DNA of 64,000 bases from Micromussa lordhowensis (GCA_964020085.1 OZ026598.1:19405795-19469794), one strand, 5' to 3'. Positions 25,396-37,900 are shown, counted from the first letter of the stretch. Notes: a model not told the origin generated them from the letters alone. Translations and numbers: made by a program.

Positions 25396-26474
25396 TGGCA
25401 TATATTATATGACTGAACTGGTCAGCGATGAATAGGAGAATCCTGATTGGTTCTCTTAGGGGTCTGCATTTTGCTCACCAACTAATTTCTGCGAATTGTA
25501 TGTTCTGTTCATTGCACAAAATAAACCTTCTTTTTCAGTAGAAATCTTTTTACCTTCTCCATAAACCTGCAGGAAAAAAACCCGACCAATATTTTTCCAA
25601 AACGGACCTCACGCTAGTTCAATCACATGTGTTAATTTCACTCTTTTTACAGCACTCTTTTTAGCCTTTGTGTACATTCGAAGCGCCTGCATGGTCCTCT
25701 AGATATCTGTTCTCATTATTTAGCTGTTAGATATGTGGACGAAATAATCTGATAGCAGTGAAAGGTTTGTACAAAGCACCAATTATGGTAACAGGGAATT
25801 AACTCTAACAAAACAGTTTTTATTTAATATTTCAATATCTTTTTAAACTTACGGTTGAAATAGCCAGAGTCGTCTGAGGATACATCAGTAAAATCTGAAA
25901 AGAAAACAGGCAAGGTTAATGTATATGACCTAACTTATATGATATATAATATATAATATGTAAAAAATATGCAGAAGTTCATTTGCACGCAACAATTTGT
26001 TACAAACAGTCTATTTACATGGGCACGCCAAATCACGGAGGATGTATGATTCGTAGTGAAACTTGGCAACTTGTTTCTTTTAATCAATGCGTCCATTCTG
26101 AAACGGAATTTCTACGATCTGTCCTGAGCCCATGAAAAAAGACCAAAGTCCCAAATGAAAGAGTCAAAAATATCTCCAACACTACTTTCACTACATTCAG
26201 GCTACAGTCAAGATATCTGTGTAGGGCCATATTGGAATCAATCGTAATGTTGTGCAACTCTGAGTGAATCAAAAATCCAATTGAACTCATTCGGATACAA
26301 TTACGGCTAGGTACGTCCATCTATGAGTTAAAATGGATCTTACTCTATTAAAGTATATGTTGTCGAAACAAGAATCTCACCATTTTCTTCATCAGAGCTC
26401 TCTGAAAATGGCCAAAACGCCGAAGCTAAATGTAAAGTCAATAAGGCAGAAACCAACAAATGGGGTACGAGCAT
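12653..26474 (-). CDS. gene A: secreted ShK-TSP1 protein with 18 TSP1 repeats
   Basis: This spliced gene has 22 coding exons and about 1,161 residues. Exons: 26474-26381 (signal peptide [19 protein letters not shown], then an acidic stretch), 25894-25853, 25080-24976 and 24685-24569 (ShK-like), then TSP1 exons T1-T18: 23926-23753, 23230-23057, 22455-22282, 21981-21808, 21453-21280, 21145-20972, 20672-20499, 19494-19321, 19133-18960, 18796-18623, 17834-17661, 17480-17307, 17117-16944, 16413-16240, 15211-15041, 14584-14411, 13743-13570 and 12825-12653 (ends TAG). All junctions are phase 1 and the frame closes exactly. Most repeats carry WxxWxxWxxC (C-mannosylation type) and CxxTCxxG or CxxSCxxG (O-fucosylation consensus). 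The product is probably secreted and adhesive or recognition-type; the ligand is unknown. The gene is divergent from gene B. The main doubt is the 5' end: an upstream exon at 27127-27103 may be an alternative start. Family-level confidence is high; no gene symbol is justified. Confidence 0.88.
13192..13280. repeat. small foldback MITE in the T17-T18 intron
   Basis: The ends AGCGGTTTTCAAT and ATTGAAAACCGCT are inverted, with an inner pair CCAAAGTAAT/ATTACTTTGG. The element is about 89 bp. A related end (AATTGAAAACCGCT) occurs near 30665. Confidence 0.65.
14843..15110. repeat. 134-bp tandem duplication covering the 3' part of exon T15
   Basis: Units 14843-14976 and 14977-15110 match at almost every base. 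The unit contains the last 70 nt of the T15 exon, its donor and adjacent intron. The left copy (14907-14976) is therefore a truncated exon without an acceptor, lying in the T15-T16 intron. Confidence 0.85.
15899..16225. mobile_element. MITE, TTAAGGCGGGGGTAAAC family, right-truncated copy
   Basis: The left end TTAAGGCGGGGGTAAAC and the body match the complete element at 45984-46403. The right terminal repeat is missing; the copy runs into the T14 exon flank about 15 bp from the splice donor. The equivalent intron of T1 (near 23725) lacks it, so the insertion followed the T1/T14 duplication. Confidence 0.7.
17875..18466. mobile_element. Harbinger-like MITE, copy 1, in the T10-T11 intron
   Basis: This 592-bp element has inverted ends beginning GGGCCTGTTTACATGGAGG, flanked by TTA on both sides. 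Many copies of a GGCGGGTTACCYCACCT-type subterminal motif lie inside. The duplicated intron beside T10 preserves the empty site CAATTAGTCA, which confirms a 3-bp TTA target duplication, typical of PIF/Harbinger elements. It has no transposase. A second copy is at 49287-49828, inverted. Confidence 0.85.
19785..19859 (-). repeat. tRNA-derived SINE head
   Basis: On the minus strand the segment has tRNA-like order: ACCTCG/CGAGGT acceptor halves, an A-box-like TAGTTCAGTCAGCAGAG and a B box GTGGGTTCGATTCCCAT. It sits in the T7-T8 intron beside further repeat-like sequence. I call it a SINE rather than a working tRNA because the anticodon arm does not pair well. Confidence 0.6.
22545..22810 (-). repeat. 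SINE-like element with tRNA-like head
   Basis: The minus-strand start GGGAGGCACAGTAGCCTC is followed by a degraded B box and then by a body containing the CACTGGATGGGATGCTAGTC region. This body type is a common dispersed repeat in invertebrate genomes. It lies in the T2-T3 intron. Confidence 0.6.
24069..24436. mobile_element. MITE, GCCTGGTTTTCAC family, copy 2
   Basis: The left end GCCTGGTTTTCACAACGAC and a mirrored right end (GTAGTAAAAACCAGG) enclose about 368 bp rich in GTGCTTGTG-type motifs, as in the 10271-10660 copy. It lies in the intron between ShK module 2 and T1. Confidence 0.65.
24441..24476. repeat. (CAA)12 microsatellite
   Basis: Twelve uninterrupted CAA units lie immediately beside the MITE at 24069-24436. 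Confidence 0.95.
24569..24685 (-). other. gene A ShK-like module 2 (five cysteines)
   Basis: This phase 1-1 exon of 117 nt has five cysteines ending CQKTCSIC. The first cysteine of the canonical ShK pattern is missing. Lys and Tyr are abundant ([10 protein letters not shown]). The odd cysteine counts here and in module 1 could be satisfied by a bond between the two modules. Confidence 0.78.
24976..25080 (-). other. gene A ShK-like module 1 (seven cysteines)
   Basis: This phase 1-1 exon of 105 nt has the cysteine pattern C-x5-C-x2-C-x8-C-x6-C-x3-C-x2-C. The C-terminal CRKTCSGC is the ShK signature (CxxTCxxC), but there is one cysteine more than the canonical six. The module class occurs in potassium-channel-blocking anemone peptides and, far more often, as a domain in secreted metalloproteases and matrix proteins. 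The context here argues for the latter. Confidence 0.8.
25117..25217. repeat. foldback element
   Basis: The arms AACAATAATTATTC...GTTGGATATGAGATGA and TCATCTCATATCCAAC...GAATAATTGTTT are inverted. It is related to the foldback at 40628-40742 by the shared TTGGATATGA core. It lies in the intron upstream of ShK module 1. Confidence 0.75.
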
Positions 26475-26547
26475 TTTGCTTTTCAGCCTACTCTTCCTTT
26501 GTCTTCTTTTTTCAAAGTCTGCAGTAGTGTCATCGAGAAACTTGCAG

Positions 26548-26555
26548 TTTATATA
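26548..26555 (-). promoter_or_regulatory. TATA box for the proximal gene A start
   Basis: The minus strand reads TATATAAA about 74 bp upstream of the ATG at 26474. The spacing fits a short 5' untranslated region. It supports 26474 as a genuine translation start. Confidence 0.5.
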
Positions 26556-27102
26556 TACTGACTAAGAAGTCATTTCCATTGGATATAGGAACTTATAATG
26601 ATGAACAAAGGAAACTCAGGGAGACAAATTTAACAATACACTTAGTCACTTTTGTTTCCTTTCATGCTTAAGGAAACTCGATGAAGAAAAGGTCATCGAA
26701 TGAAAATGCTTTTGAATGAAAGTTTAATTCTAATTTTTGCTTAGTTAAATGGTCCAAACTCACGCATCAGCACTTTTCAGCAAACACGAATTTTGTGGCG
26801 GGAACAAAGCATCAAATGGAATTTTCTTGCAAGGTTTTACTGAGAAATAAAATGTTACTTTTTCAATTGCATTATTGAATTTTTTTTCGAATTGTTGCTC
26901 GTAATAACCATAATTTTCTATTATACTTGCAGCGTCTATTTTACATTACAAAAAAATGTAATATAGTTTTTCTTCCAATAATTTCAAGTTCAAACACTCT
27001 TAAAAATTGAATATCGTAAATGTATCAATCACAAGGTATGGCTACGAAAATGATGAATTCCCAGCCGGGGTTTGGCTAATTATAGATTTGTTAAATACTT
27101 AC

Positions 27103-27127
27103 AAAGCAGAACAAAAAGGAAATCCAT
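27103..27127 (-). CDS. possible alternative first exon of gene A
   Basis: The segment encodes MDFLFVLL plus one base, then a GTAAGT donor (phase 1, like all gene A junctions). It could splice in frame to an acceptor at about 26511, just upstream of the 26474 ATG, or directly to the 25894 exon. Neither join gives a better signal peptide than the proximal start. It may be an alternative start or part of the leader. Confidence 0.35.
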
Positions 27128-27204
27128 CTTTATCGTGATTCGTGACTCCAAAACGATTATTCACGTTCTTGGGTAAGGAATTACAGCCAGGTCGATTGAG
27201 GCTG

Positions 27205-27211
27205 TTTTATA
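27205..27211 (-). promoter_or_regulatory. TATA box for a distal first exon of gene A
   Basis: The minus strand reads GTATAAAAC, a strong TATA match, 78 bp upstream of the ATG at 27127. That ATG opens MDFLFVLL before a perfect GTAAGT donor. This suggests a second, upstream promoter. Confidence 0.5.
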
Positions 27212-27212
27212 C

Positions 27213-28921
27213 GCATCCCCAATCATTTAAATTTTAAAACGAATAGTTATTTGTTAATATTTATTTATCGATAATTATTCGCTCATCTGCCTTCAAATTT
27301 CTTTCGCTAGTTACTAATATCTCTCGATTCGTCTGACGTCGAGACTGAAGAAATTTAAACGCGTTGTCAGGGGATTGTGAATTTATTCTTTTTTATTCCA
27401 ACAAAAACGGTCCACCCGTCAAATAAAACTCCCGTCATAAAACGTCCTACAATGTCATGCCACAATGTACACAGTGCAACATTTATTACCTATGTTCAAA
27501 CGTTCATGGCCCTTTTTCTGTTTAGTTGCGGAGCAATTTTCTTCTTTTGTTCTTCCTACTACAAAAGGTAATGGAACAATTAAAAACTGCATGGGGAGCA
27601 ATATAATCTCATTGAAATATAAAACCCTGAGCGTGTTATTAGTCAGTGATATTTTGACCATATTAGGCACACTATGAATTCAGTATTAAGTATAACATTT
27701 TCGAAAACCATGTATAGGAATATAAGTGTTGTAGTGTACTTTAAAAGAAAGAACCCTTAGAAAAAAAGTCCATTTGCTTTTCTAAAGACCTGACACAAAA
27801 AAAACGCCTCTGGTATAGAAAAGCTTTGTTCGGCTTTTGTTGATTGGTATTGCATCTGCAGTGAAGAATACAGACAGTGCAAGCTCAAATATGCCATTCG
27901 TGACAAATCAAAGCAGCGTTTTTGTTAACTAGCTTTCTATTGAATAAGTAAAAATAGGGGAGGTAACATTGCACTTTACCCAACATGCCGGATAGGTGTC
28001 TTCAAAACCTGTCCGCTAGCGTTTGGGAGTGCAGAAAAGAAATATGGAAAAAAAAAGTATATTTATATCTGGTTATCAATAAGAATGGTGAAGAACGAAC
28101 TTGAATTTCTCGAACAATCATTTGCACCTTCGTTTCTGTAATATTCGGCGACAGTTGTGGTTTTCAAGCCGGGATATAAGCACTTCTCTAATTAGCTAGC
28201 ACAACGGCAAATGTTCATCGACAATAGTTTTGAAACTTGCTCACAAACTTGGTGTGGTACTGGTTATTTTAAATTTCTATTCTCAATATTCACGAGAAGG
28301 ATCACATTAACAATAAAATCGAACCCTTTAATTGCTCAACGAGTCGACGATCAATGGCGTGGTAAATTGTTCGGGTATTTATCACATGCGCAGCTCTTTC
28401 TTATCTTCGTACTTAACGTGAAATTCAGTTAAACTTTTAAATCTAATGGAAGGCTTTCTTCAGGGTAAGAATGACGATGAAGCTTATTTCTTACAATAGT
28501 TAAGGTATACTAGTCACACATGAAACGTGTCCGTGAATACATATCAAATCTTGTCTCAGCAATATTTCAGTTTACCAACGTATTAAACCACACGGAATGT
28601 TGCGGGCAGCAATCTTAAAAACAACAAACGAAAGACTCCTTATAGATTAAATATCCCGCATGCTAAATGTGTAATGTTCAAGAAAAAAATACTTTCCACG
28701 GCCAAATGTAGTCCTCGGCAAGAAGGACTATGAAGATTTTTTGGCAAAAGGAGATATTTAATTTGTTTTATTCCGGATGCGATTTGACCTGTTTTTGAAG
28801 TGACTAAGTGTACACCATGTACAAAAAATTGCGTTAAGCGATATTGAAACTGCGAGATACTGGTCATGTGTTATACAACCGATATATGGATTTAAAACAG
28901 TTCTTTTGTTATTAAGGCTTT
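27213..28921. other. divergent intergenic region between genes A and B
   Basis: About 1.7 kb of AT-rich sequence separates the distal gene A TATA box from the gene B promoter. I see no gene or strong repeat. Short open frames here have no supporting features. Regulatory elements shared by the two head-to-head genes would be expected here. Confidence 0.5.
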
Positions 28922-28928
28922 TATAAAA
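28922..28928 (+). promoter_or_regulatory. TATA box of gene B
   Basis: TATAAAA lies 46 bp upstream of the ATG at 28968, which leaves room for a 5' untranslated leader of about 15-20 nt. Confidence 0.5.
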
Positions 28929-28967
28929 GAATTTTAATTCAACGAATGGCAATTTGTTGTAATAGCC

Positions 28968-31900
28968 ATGGAGGGACAAGTGATCTTGATTTGGCTCTTT
29001 GTTGTCAACTTTTCTTTCTCTTTTGCAAAGGATGAAGTTGAAGCAGGTAATTATCTATTGACACACTAAATCACATTACGTTAAAGTGCGACTTCTTGAA
29101 AAAGAAGCGAAAATATTGGCAAGGGACAGATAGCGGTTGAAGTAACTTCAGGAAAACCACAGTAACGGAAAGAGATTTCTTAATACCATGAATGAAGACA
29201 ATTTTGAGAGGCTTTCATACTCAAATATTGGACAGAAGTAATTGGAAGGTATTTTAAAGGGTTACCAAAAATTTATCGTAAGATAATAGGAGTAATTTCT
29301 TCTTTTTTGTTATAATTTTTCATCAGAAAGATCTAGAAACAAGGATGATATTATTACTTAGAATGGCATTAGCATTCTTTAGTCAGTCGCAGTTGTTCCA
29401 GTGGATAGTTTATTATGCTTAGCATCTTATTTTCTATTTGGTTCTTTCTTTAGACCCTGCTGAGCAACTGAACGATCTACTTGGTAATTACAAGTACCTC
29501 AACTTCTAATTTCACGAAAAGCTGATATCAAACTTAAGTTATACAGGATGACTAATTAGATAATATGCGATATGGTTATGAGATCAAAGATTAAAAAGAT
29601 AGGGGAAGATGCTAGTAAACGCCAATAGAAATAACTACCAAAATTAATTTGCACGGAGCTTTAAACTGCTGTTGAAGTCATAGTTTCAAAGGAACCGTGA
29701 CTCGGGGTTAAAATACATGTATCTTGCACATTAGTAGTGAAATGGTGATTTGGACGAACCCGGAAAAGACTGAAGTTATGCTCTGAAGTCCAATTCTCAG
29801 AAAAGATTAAAAATGATCTTGATAGGAGATGATCGGGATTCTCACTGGAGTTTCACAAAGCTTCCTGAATAATTCGACTTCGACTATAGCATACTTGTTC
29901 AGCTGTTAACATCTTTTACATTAAGTTAATACCGTATATAAGAAAAATGTCATAAGATCTTGTATCATCTTGCATCATCTTGTGCCATCGTATTTTTTGT
30001 CAATTCGAATAAGAGTAAATAGAAAAATTACCCATGATAACGCACGCTGAAACTAGCTAAATAACACGAAGACAAAGAACACGAACTTCAGAGGGAGATA
30101 GTTGGTAAAATTAATTATTAAGTTTTAGGTCGCTTCGTCAAAACTGTGACTCGCTGTTAACTTGTGGTACTTTCTCGTTTAATTGAAGGAACCTTCCAAG
30201 GCAAGACCAGTGCTGTCAGGGGTATGTGTCTCTTTTTCGAAGCGAATTTATGTCAAATACAAAATTAATTGGGTGGTACACAATATTAGAAGACTTTGAA
30301 AAATGATAATTTATGGAAATGGTATTCAGATTACATGACTTATTTTCCCGTTCCACCTTTTATTTTTCACCCAGGAGTTAATCACGTTTCTCTTACAGGA
30401 TGTTTTGACAGGTCAAGATACTGGTGCCGAAGATATAGCAGGCATTGTGTCCACCCTTTTGTCTCTGCGTACTGTCCAAGAACTTGTGGTCGCTGTTCAA
30501 GTAAGTGTTTTTGTCTAATCCGTAATTCTTCGCTTGCACACGATTTCGCGCTTTGCCTCGGCCAATTGCCTTTAATTACTTCGTGTTTTGATTGGATCAC
30601 TTGATTGCCCGTGCGTTTCGTAATTGGTCAGGATGATTTCTTCGAATTTGGTTTTACGTCATTAATTGAAAACCGCTCTATTGAAACGGTTTCTGGAACG
30701 GTCAATTAACTCAGTCTAAACAGATCAGTTCATATCTGGACCACGCCTCAAGTAGCCTGCAAATTAAAATACAGCCACCTCCTCACGATGAGAGGCCACT
30801 CTGTACGCAAAGCTATGCATTGAATAGAAAAACAAATAAAGAGGGCCAATCCCAAATAGAGAGGCGAGAGGAGAATACTGATTAACACTGAACTGAAAGC
30901 TTTATTTTTGAGTTTTTCCTCGTTAGCAATCCTTATATTCAGCCTTTTCATAAACCCAAGTAAGTGTGGCTTTGGGTACATAATATGCATCGCATCTTAT
31001 CAAACTGTAATTATGACTTATCCGCACTGATACTAAACTGTTTTCTGTCATTAGATGAAGGAGGTTGGAGCTCTTGGAGTGCCTATGGCCCATGTTCTAA
31101 ATCATGCAGCTACGGTTATCAGACCAGGTCAAGGAAATGTAACAATCCGTCATCCGACAGAAGAGCTTGTCGAGGGCCTTCAATGGAACAGCAGAGATGC
31201 AATGAACACGTGCCATGTCCAGGCATGTAAACCAAACAAAGGGGATGTTTTATAGCGTGGAATAGCATATAGACCCTTTGCAAACATGGCGCCCAAAATT
31301 TGAATAGCAATACTAGTTACATCCTTAGCCTCACATTCATGTGAAGAATCCTTTGTCTTGAAACATGAGTACGAGGCTAAGGATGTATCGAGTATTTGAC
31401 TTGGGTTTGCTTTTGATAGCCGTTTTAATTGATTAAATAAAACTCTCGGAAAAAAAGCTATGACCAGTTAAAACAAACAACTTCGCCATCCTGTCTTGCT
31501 GTTCTCGAACTCCAGTATTTATAGTAATCCGTTTTGCTGCCACATGAAACAATCTGAGTAAAACAAACTGCCTATTTTCTGCAGGTAATTTTAGAATGTT
31601 AGCTGCTTCCATAGAATCGTCGGAAGGGACGTGGACAGCTTGGGGTGCATACAGCCAGTGCAGTAAGTCCTGTGGAGGAGGAATGCAATCTAGAATTCGC
31701 AGATGCGTCAACCCATCTCAGCCTCTGGGCCACAAAACATGTAAAGGGGCTTTCAGACAACATCGACCTTGTAACGTACAGCATTGTCCAGGTAAGTCAA
31801 AAGGCTGACATGTATAACGTGGAACGCGGTTTAATCCTGCCCTAGCATTAGTAGTCAACAGTGAAGAAATATCCTATACATTTGCCAGTGATTGCATTCG

Positions 31901-34900
31901 TCTGGCAGAACGCTTGAGCATAAAGAGCGGCGCATGTCAAATCAAAAATGAAAGAACATGGAGAACTCATCCATATTTAGAAATAAAAGAAATGTGTGGT
32001 CACCACTGATATTATATTAAACAGTATCTAAGACTAACACACACTTCCATTCAATTCAAAGTAAAACGGATGATTACTTAAGGTCATGAAAGAACGCGTA
32101 GAATTGGTAAATGTCTTGGACATTTTCTGATCCGAAGAACAGTCATGACTCATGAGCGAGCCCTGTATCAGAATTTCTCACCGATGTCAGGTTTTTTAAT
32201 TTTCATTATTATTTGGCCATGATATTGTTTCCTCGTAGTTTTACGGTAACTACTGATAAATGTGAAACAGCTTGAAGCACTAGCTAGCCATGCTTAATTA
32301 CAACACTTTGTCACTGAGTGCAAAGTTGCCTGTTACTTTCATTTTTAATATTATTATCCTAATAAAGCTTTTTTTAAATTCTCTCAGTGGATGGCAGTTG
32401 GACTTCATGGGGACAGTATGGTCCTTGTAGTAAAAGCTGCGGAGGGGGAGTACAATACAAACGTCGAAAATGCAAGAACCCTGCACCCAAAAAAGGCGGT
32501 AAACACTGCGTAGGGCCATCTATCCTGTCTCGTGACTGTAACACACAAGCATGTTCTGGTAAATAACTAGCATCCATGCTACTCCTTTTAAGCTCAGTTA
32601 CTTCAGTTAAACACAACATCTCTACGTGATTGAAAAAGATCGTCAACTAAGCAAAGATCGTTAATTCAAAATTATTGTTGGGGCGTGTACGTTTGCTGCT
32701 CCACCCTATTTCACAAACAATCTTAACGAAATGTGGAATAATCAGTCAGAAATGAAACGAATAATGCATGCACATTGCATCGTTACAAATCATCCCACGG
32801 CGAATACAAATTCTCCTTCGTTGATTTTTTTATGTATCCGATTCGATTCTTATTCAATGAAAAAAAAAATGATATTAGCGAAGACGTTCTCAAATTCTGA
32901 AATGCATTCAAAGAGATAGATGAATGGTCTGGTCTTCGAGATTAAGACGTAGTAGCCGACGATCAGTTAGGAATGTGGAGGAAACGATGAAGAATGCGTT
33001 CACATGTTTCTTAGCTTTTTTGATTCACTGTCGGTTACAAAATAATAATCTGTATTCACAGTTGATGGTCATTGGTCTCCATGGGGACTGTACAGCCAAT
33101 GTACCAAGAGCTGTGGCGGAGGTTCACAGTACAGAACCAGAACTTGCGATAATCCAGCACCCTCCAGCGGTGGCAAATATTGTCCTGGACCATCTCAACA
33201 AACAAACAAGTGCAATACCCAAGGGTGTCCTGGTAAATATGTAGTTATCGCTTTTTCTATTTTGTTTTTTTCCTGTCGAGTACATGTTGTAGAAAAAAAA
33301 TTAAATTTCTGCTTGGTTAGTTGATCAGAAGAGTACTGAAGGTAATATAAAACGAAATAAGGTGTACTGCAGAAGAAGAATTCTTTTTCAACTATTCAGC
33401 TCAGGCTAGGTTTGAGTGTTTGACTTCACAGACAAGTCAAGTTGGTTCTCATACAGGTGGAGCTATTTTCAGAGTGCAGAAGTAACTTGTTAACAAATGA
33501 TTCGTTTTTTAGTTGATGGTAATTGGGGGCCCTGGAGTATGTTTGGAAAGTGTTCAAAAACCTGTGGAGGTGGAATGAAGTACAGAAACCGAAATTGTGA
33601 CAACCCTGCACCAGCCAATGGTGGTAAAGATTGTCGAGGGTCATCCAACGAGGCTCAGCATTGTAATACACATCCATGCGCTGGTAAGACAATCGCTTAC
33701 TGATCTACTTTTTGTAATTCTCTTTTTTTAACATTTATCACTTCGGCATCTTTTACTCATCACAATGAGAGTCATGTCTGTTTTTTTTTCTTCTTCTTTT
33801 TTTGCACTTACATCGAAACATCAGTCAGCAAAATAGCTAGTTGAAATTAATCAAAACAGGGAAACCGGCAGGGTTTGTAATTACGACCAGTGGTCTTCAC
33901 AGAATAAAATTATGAAAAAGGTTTCTTAAAAAGCATCTGATCTAAGTCAAACGTCATTTTCCTTCCTTTTTTGGCCAGCAGCTCATGAGATTTTCACATC
34001 TTACTGATGATGAAAGTCCATAATGGGAAATTATAATGCAGATGATACATTTATTTCGTCAGTTGATGGGCATTGGTCTCCATGGGGACATTACAGCCAA
34101 TGTACCAAGAGCTGTGGAGGAGGTTCACAGTATCGAACGAGAGCCTGCGATAACCCGGCTCCCTCCAGCGGTGGCAAGCACTGTCCTGGACCATCTCAGC
34201 AATCAAACGCGTGCAATACCCAAGGATGTTCTGGTAAATAATTACTTAAATTTTGTTATATTCGTTCTTTAACGCTTTGTTTGAATGAAGGCCATGTATA
34301 TGAATACACATGACCATGCTGAAGAATAGTTAAAAAAAGATTGTTACCTAGCATGTGATCTGAAGACCAATAGAGTTAACTAAAAAGGAGACAAGGTGAG
34401 GAAACTGAAATAAAACTATCATACACTACGAATAGTTTCCGGCGAACGAAACGAAATCACTTCCTTTACCTTTCCGTCTTATTTTCCAAACTGCGAATAA
34501 CTTCCTTAAAAATAATTTATTTTCTAGTTGATGGTAATTGGGGGCACTGGAGTATGTTCGGACGATGTACCAAGACCTGTGGAGGTGGTTTGAAATATAG
34601 AAATCGAAAATGTGACAACCCTTCACCGGCAAGTGGAGGAAACCCTTGTCAAGGGCCATCACTCCAGGCTCAGCACTGTAACACACACGCATGTGCTGGT
34701 AAGGCATTCGTGAGTTGCTTTCCTTTTTGCTGCTAATTATCCTGTGTCACCTGCTGTTGATGAATGATCTTTCTGGTATGGAAATAATTGCCGATCCGTA
34801 GAGTATCTTTAATGGATTTTTCTCCGCAGCAAACTCCTTTGAAGGGTTTGTCATGATGACAGTCCTGCTCTACATGTACATTTCCAATTATTTCTGAACT

Positions 34901-37900
34901 CAGTCAAAAAGAAACATGATAACTGGTTAACAGTCTTCAAAGAAGAGAAAAAGTGCAAAAGTGGCATTTCAATTTTAATCAATGGTCTCCATCATAACAT
35001 AGAATAGATTCTTCCTGAAATAGAAGGAAATAGCCGGAAGACAAACCCAAAGATCATTTTCCCATGAGTGATTCCGCAAGCAATTTCTACTTCCAGTTTG
35101 ATTAAAATAGTATAATTGCATTTCGCATATAGTAATTAAATTCTTCAAAGAGTAATTATAACACAATTTTCATGGAGTACATTTCATTTAATTCCTCAGT
35201 TGATGGTTATTGGTCTCCATGGGGACAGTACAGCAAGTGTTCCAAGAGCTGTGGTGGAGGTTCACAGTACAGACGAAGAACTTGCGATAACCCAGCACCT
35301 TCTAGTGGTGGAAAACAATGTCCAGGACCATCTCAACAAACGAACCACTGCAATACGCATGCTTGCGCCGGTAAAAGATAATTTGCTGTATTACATCGAT
35401 TGTTTTCGCGAGCTAGCTGTTCCCCTCGTCTGAAATACATCTAGCTTCCGAAATTCGACAGCAGTCAGGTTGCAAATTCATCTTGTAATGAAATTCTTCT
35501 GATAGAAATTATAACACAATTTTCATGGAGCACATTTCATTTAATTCCTCAGTTGATGGTCATTGGTCACCATGGGGACAATACAACAAGTGTTCCAAGA
35601 GCTGTGGTGGAGGTTCACAGTACAGACGAAGAACCTGCGATAATCCAGCACCTTCTAGTGGTGGAAAACAATGTCCAGGACCATCTCAACAAACGAACCA
35701 CTGCAATACGCATGCTTGTACTGGTAAACGATAATTTGCTGCATAACCTTGATTGTTTGTACGAGTGAGCTGTTCCCTCTCGTCTGAAATGTTTCTAGGT
35801 TCCGAAATTCGACGGCAAGAGACGAAAAATGAGACTCATAATGCACGACTCTATCCCTGTTCTTATGTGTAATTGAAAGCTAAGTAATTTCACAGTTAAT
35901 GACACGTTGAATTGCCAGTCCACCTTTGTCAGAATTGTCGTAATAAAAGCAACTTAAGTAGTCATGAATAATTTTTTTTTTATTAGTTGATGGTAATTGG
36001 TCTCCCTGGGGAATGTTTGGACAATGTTCAAAGAGTTGCGGAGGAGGTGTTAAGCACAGAATACGTAAATGCGATAACCCGTCACCTGCAAATGGAGGAA
36101 AATATTGCCAAGGACCTTCAAAGCAGTCACTGGAGTGTAATACATTTACATGTCCAGGTAAATAGCTTATCTAAAAAAATATATTGCGATAGGTTGACTC
36201 AATGATAATTTGTCAAGGGTTCTTATTATTTTTCAATTTATTTATTTCGTATTGTATCATGTTATATAAGGAGTGACTATGCATTTTGCATTGACCTCTT
36301 CCAAGCCCTTTAGAAGTTTGTTGGAAATATTTGCGAGATCTTTTTGCCGTTGTGGGGTATCTGCTCTTCAGTGGAAAGGAAGCATTTTGTTCCAGAAAGG
36401 TAGTAGATTCTAAAATTCATGAAATGTATCATTTTTTCATATTTAGTCGATGGTCAGTGGTCCCAGTGGGGCATGTACGGAAAATGTTCTGTAACTTGTG
36501 GAGGAGGGTTCAAGCACAGAAGTCGGAAATGCGACAATCCTGCACCGTCTAACGGAGGAAAAAACTGCCAGGGGCCATCGTTTCAATCAATAGTCTGCGA
36601 AACACAAGCGTGTCCAGGTAAATTTATTGTCCTTTCTTCCTTTAATACCCGCCCTCACTGGGAATTCCTTGTAGTGTAAATCATTATGAAACTTTTTTTC
36701 TGGTTTGAAAACCAATGTGACAACTCGTTAGAACGGTGTAAACCTTTTCCTTTACTGGACATGAGCTGCCTCTATGATCGTATTGATTTAGTGTTTGACT
36801 ATGTAGGATTGTTATGCAGAACTATAACATGTTATGCCGTTGTTCGGAAGGCTTAGTAAGCAGTTGAATTTCCTGCCACAAACAGCAGGGAATAAAGTTG
36901 AGTTACACATGGATTTTTACCATTTAAAGCGATTAAATGTACTTAATCTGCGCAGTTGATGGTCAGTGGTCCTCCTGGAGCAAGTACGGCGGATGCAGTG
37001 TAACATGCGGAGGAGGATCTCAATACAGAAGCCGCAAGTGCGACAAACCAGCTCCAGCTAATGGCGGTAGACCTTGTGTAGGACCAAGCCAACAAACACG
37101 GAGCTGCAATTCACAAACTTGTAAACGTAACGCGACTTAATCTTTTTTTTTTATTATTTTACGGTGTCTGGTTCTTCTTTAACAAAGGAACGGAAGATAC
37201 CTGACTACAGTTCGATTGTACATACCAATGTTACTTATCTCGGAATTGAGTATTGGCCAGTTAAACAGCCTGATCTCGGTGCTCCCAATACTGAAATCAA
37301 TATTTTCGTGCTTAGCCTATTTAGACTTCGTGTACCTTTGTACATATCATGCAAAGAAAAAAGGAAACCTCTGCCCTCTGCCCTGTTTCTTTTTTGTTCC
37401 TGTACGCCTTTTCTTCTTCGCTGCTTCACGGAGCAAGAAAATAAACTATTCAACTAAAGCCCTGATAAGTTACTTAAAGAACCGAAATAAGTTGAATTGA
37501 ATTTTTGCCGCGACATAAGGACAAAAGTCGAAAACGACATGTTTCAGATGTTAAACATTTCTTTACATCATTTTTTTTTTTCATAATGACAGCTGATGCG
37601 AATTGGTCCAACTGGAGCAAGTACGGTCCATGCAGCAAAAACTGCGGTGGAGGATCTCAATACAGAAGCCGAAAGTGTGACAACCCACCTTCCGCGTACA
37701 GTGGCAAAGGCTGTGTAGGGCCTAACAGACAATCACGGAGCTGCAATACACACCCTTGTAAAGGTTAAGTGTCTTTTGAAATTTCTAAATTTGCCATGGC
37801 ACCTGACTGAATTCCCAGCTGACTTTGTCAACTCGGCCAGCTACGACTCCCCTTCGTTGTAGAAGTTTATTTATCATGTAAAATATACACAAAAGGAAAC

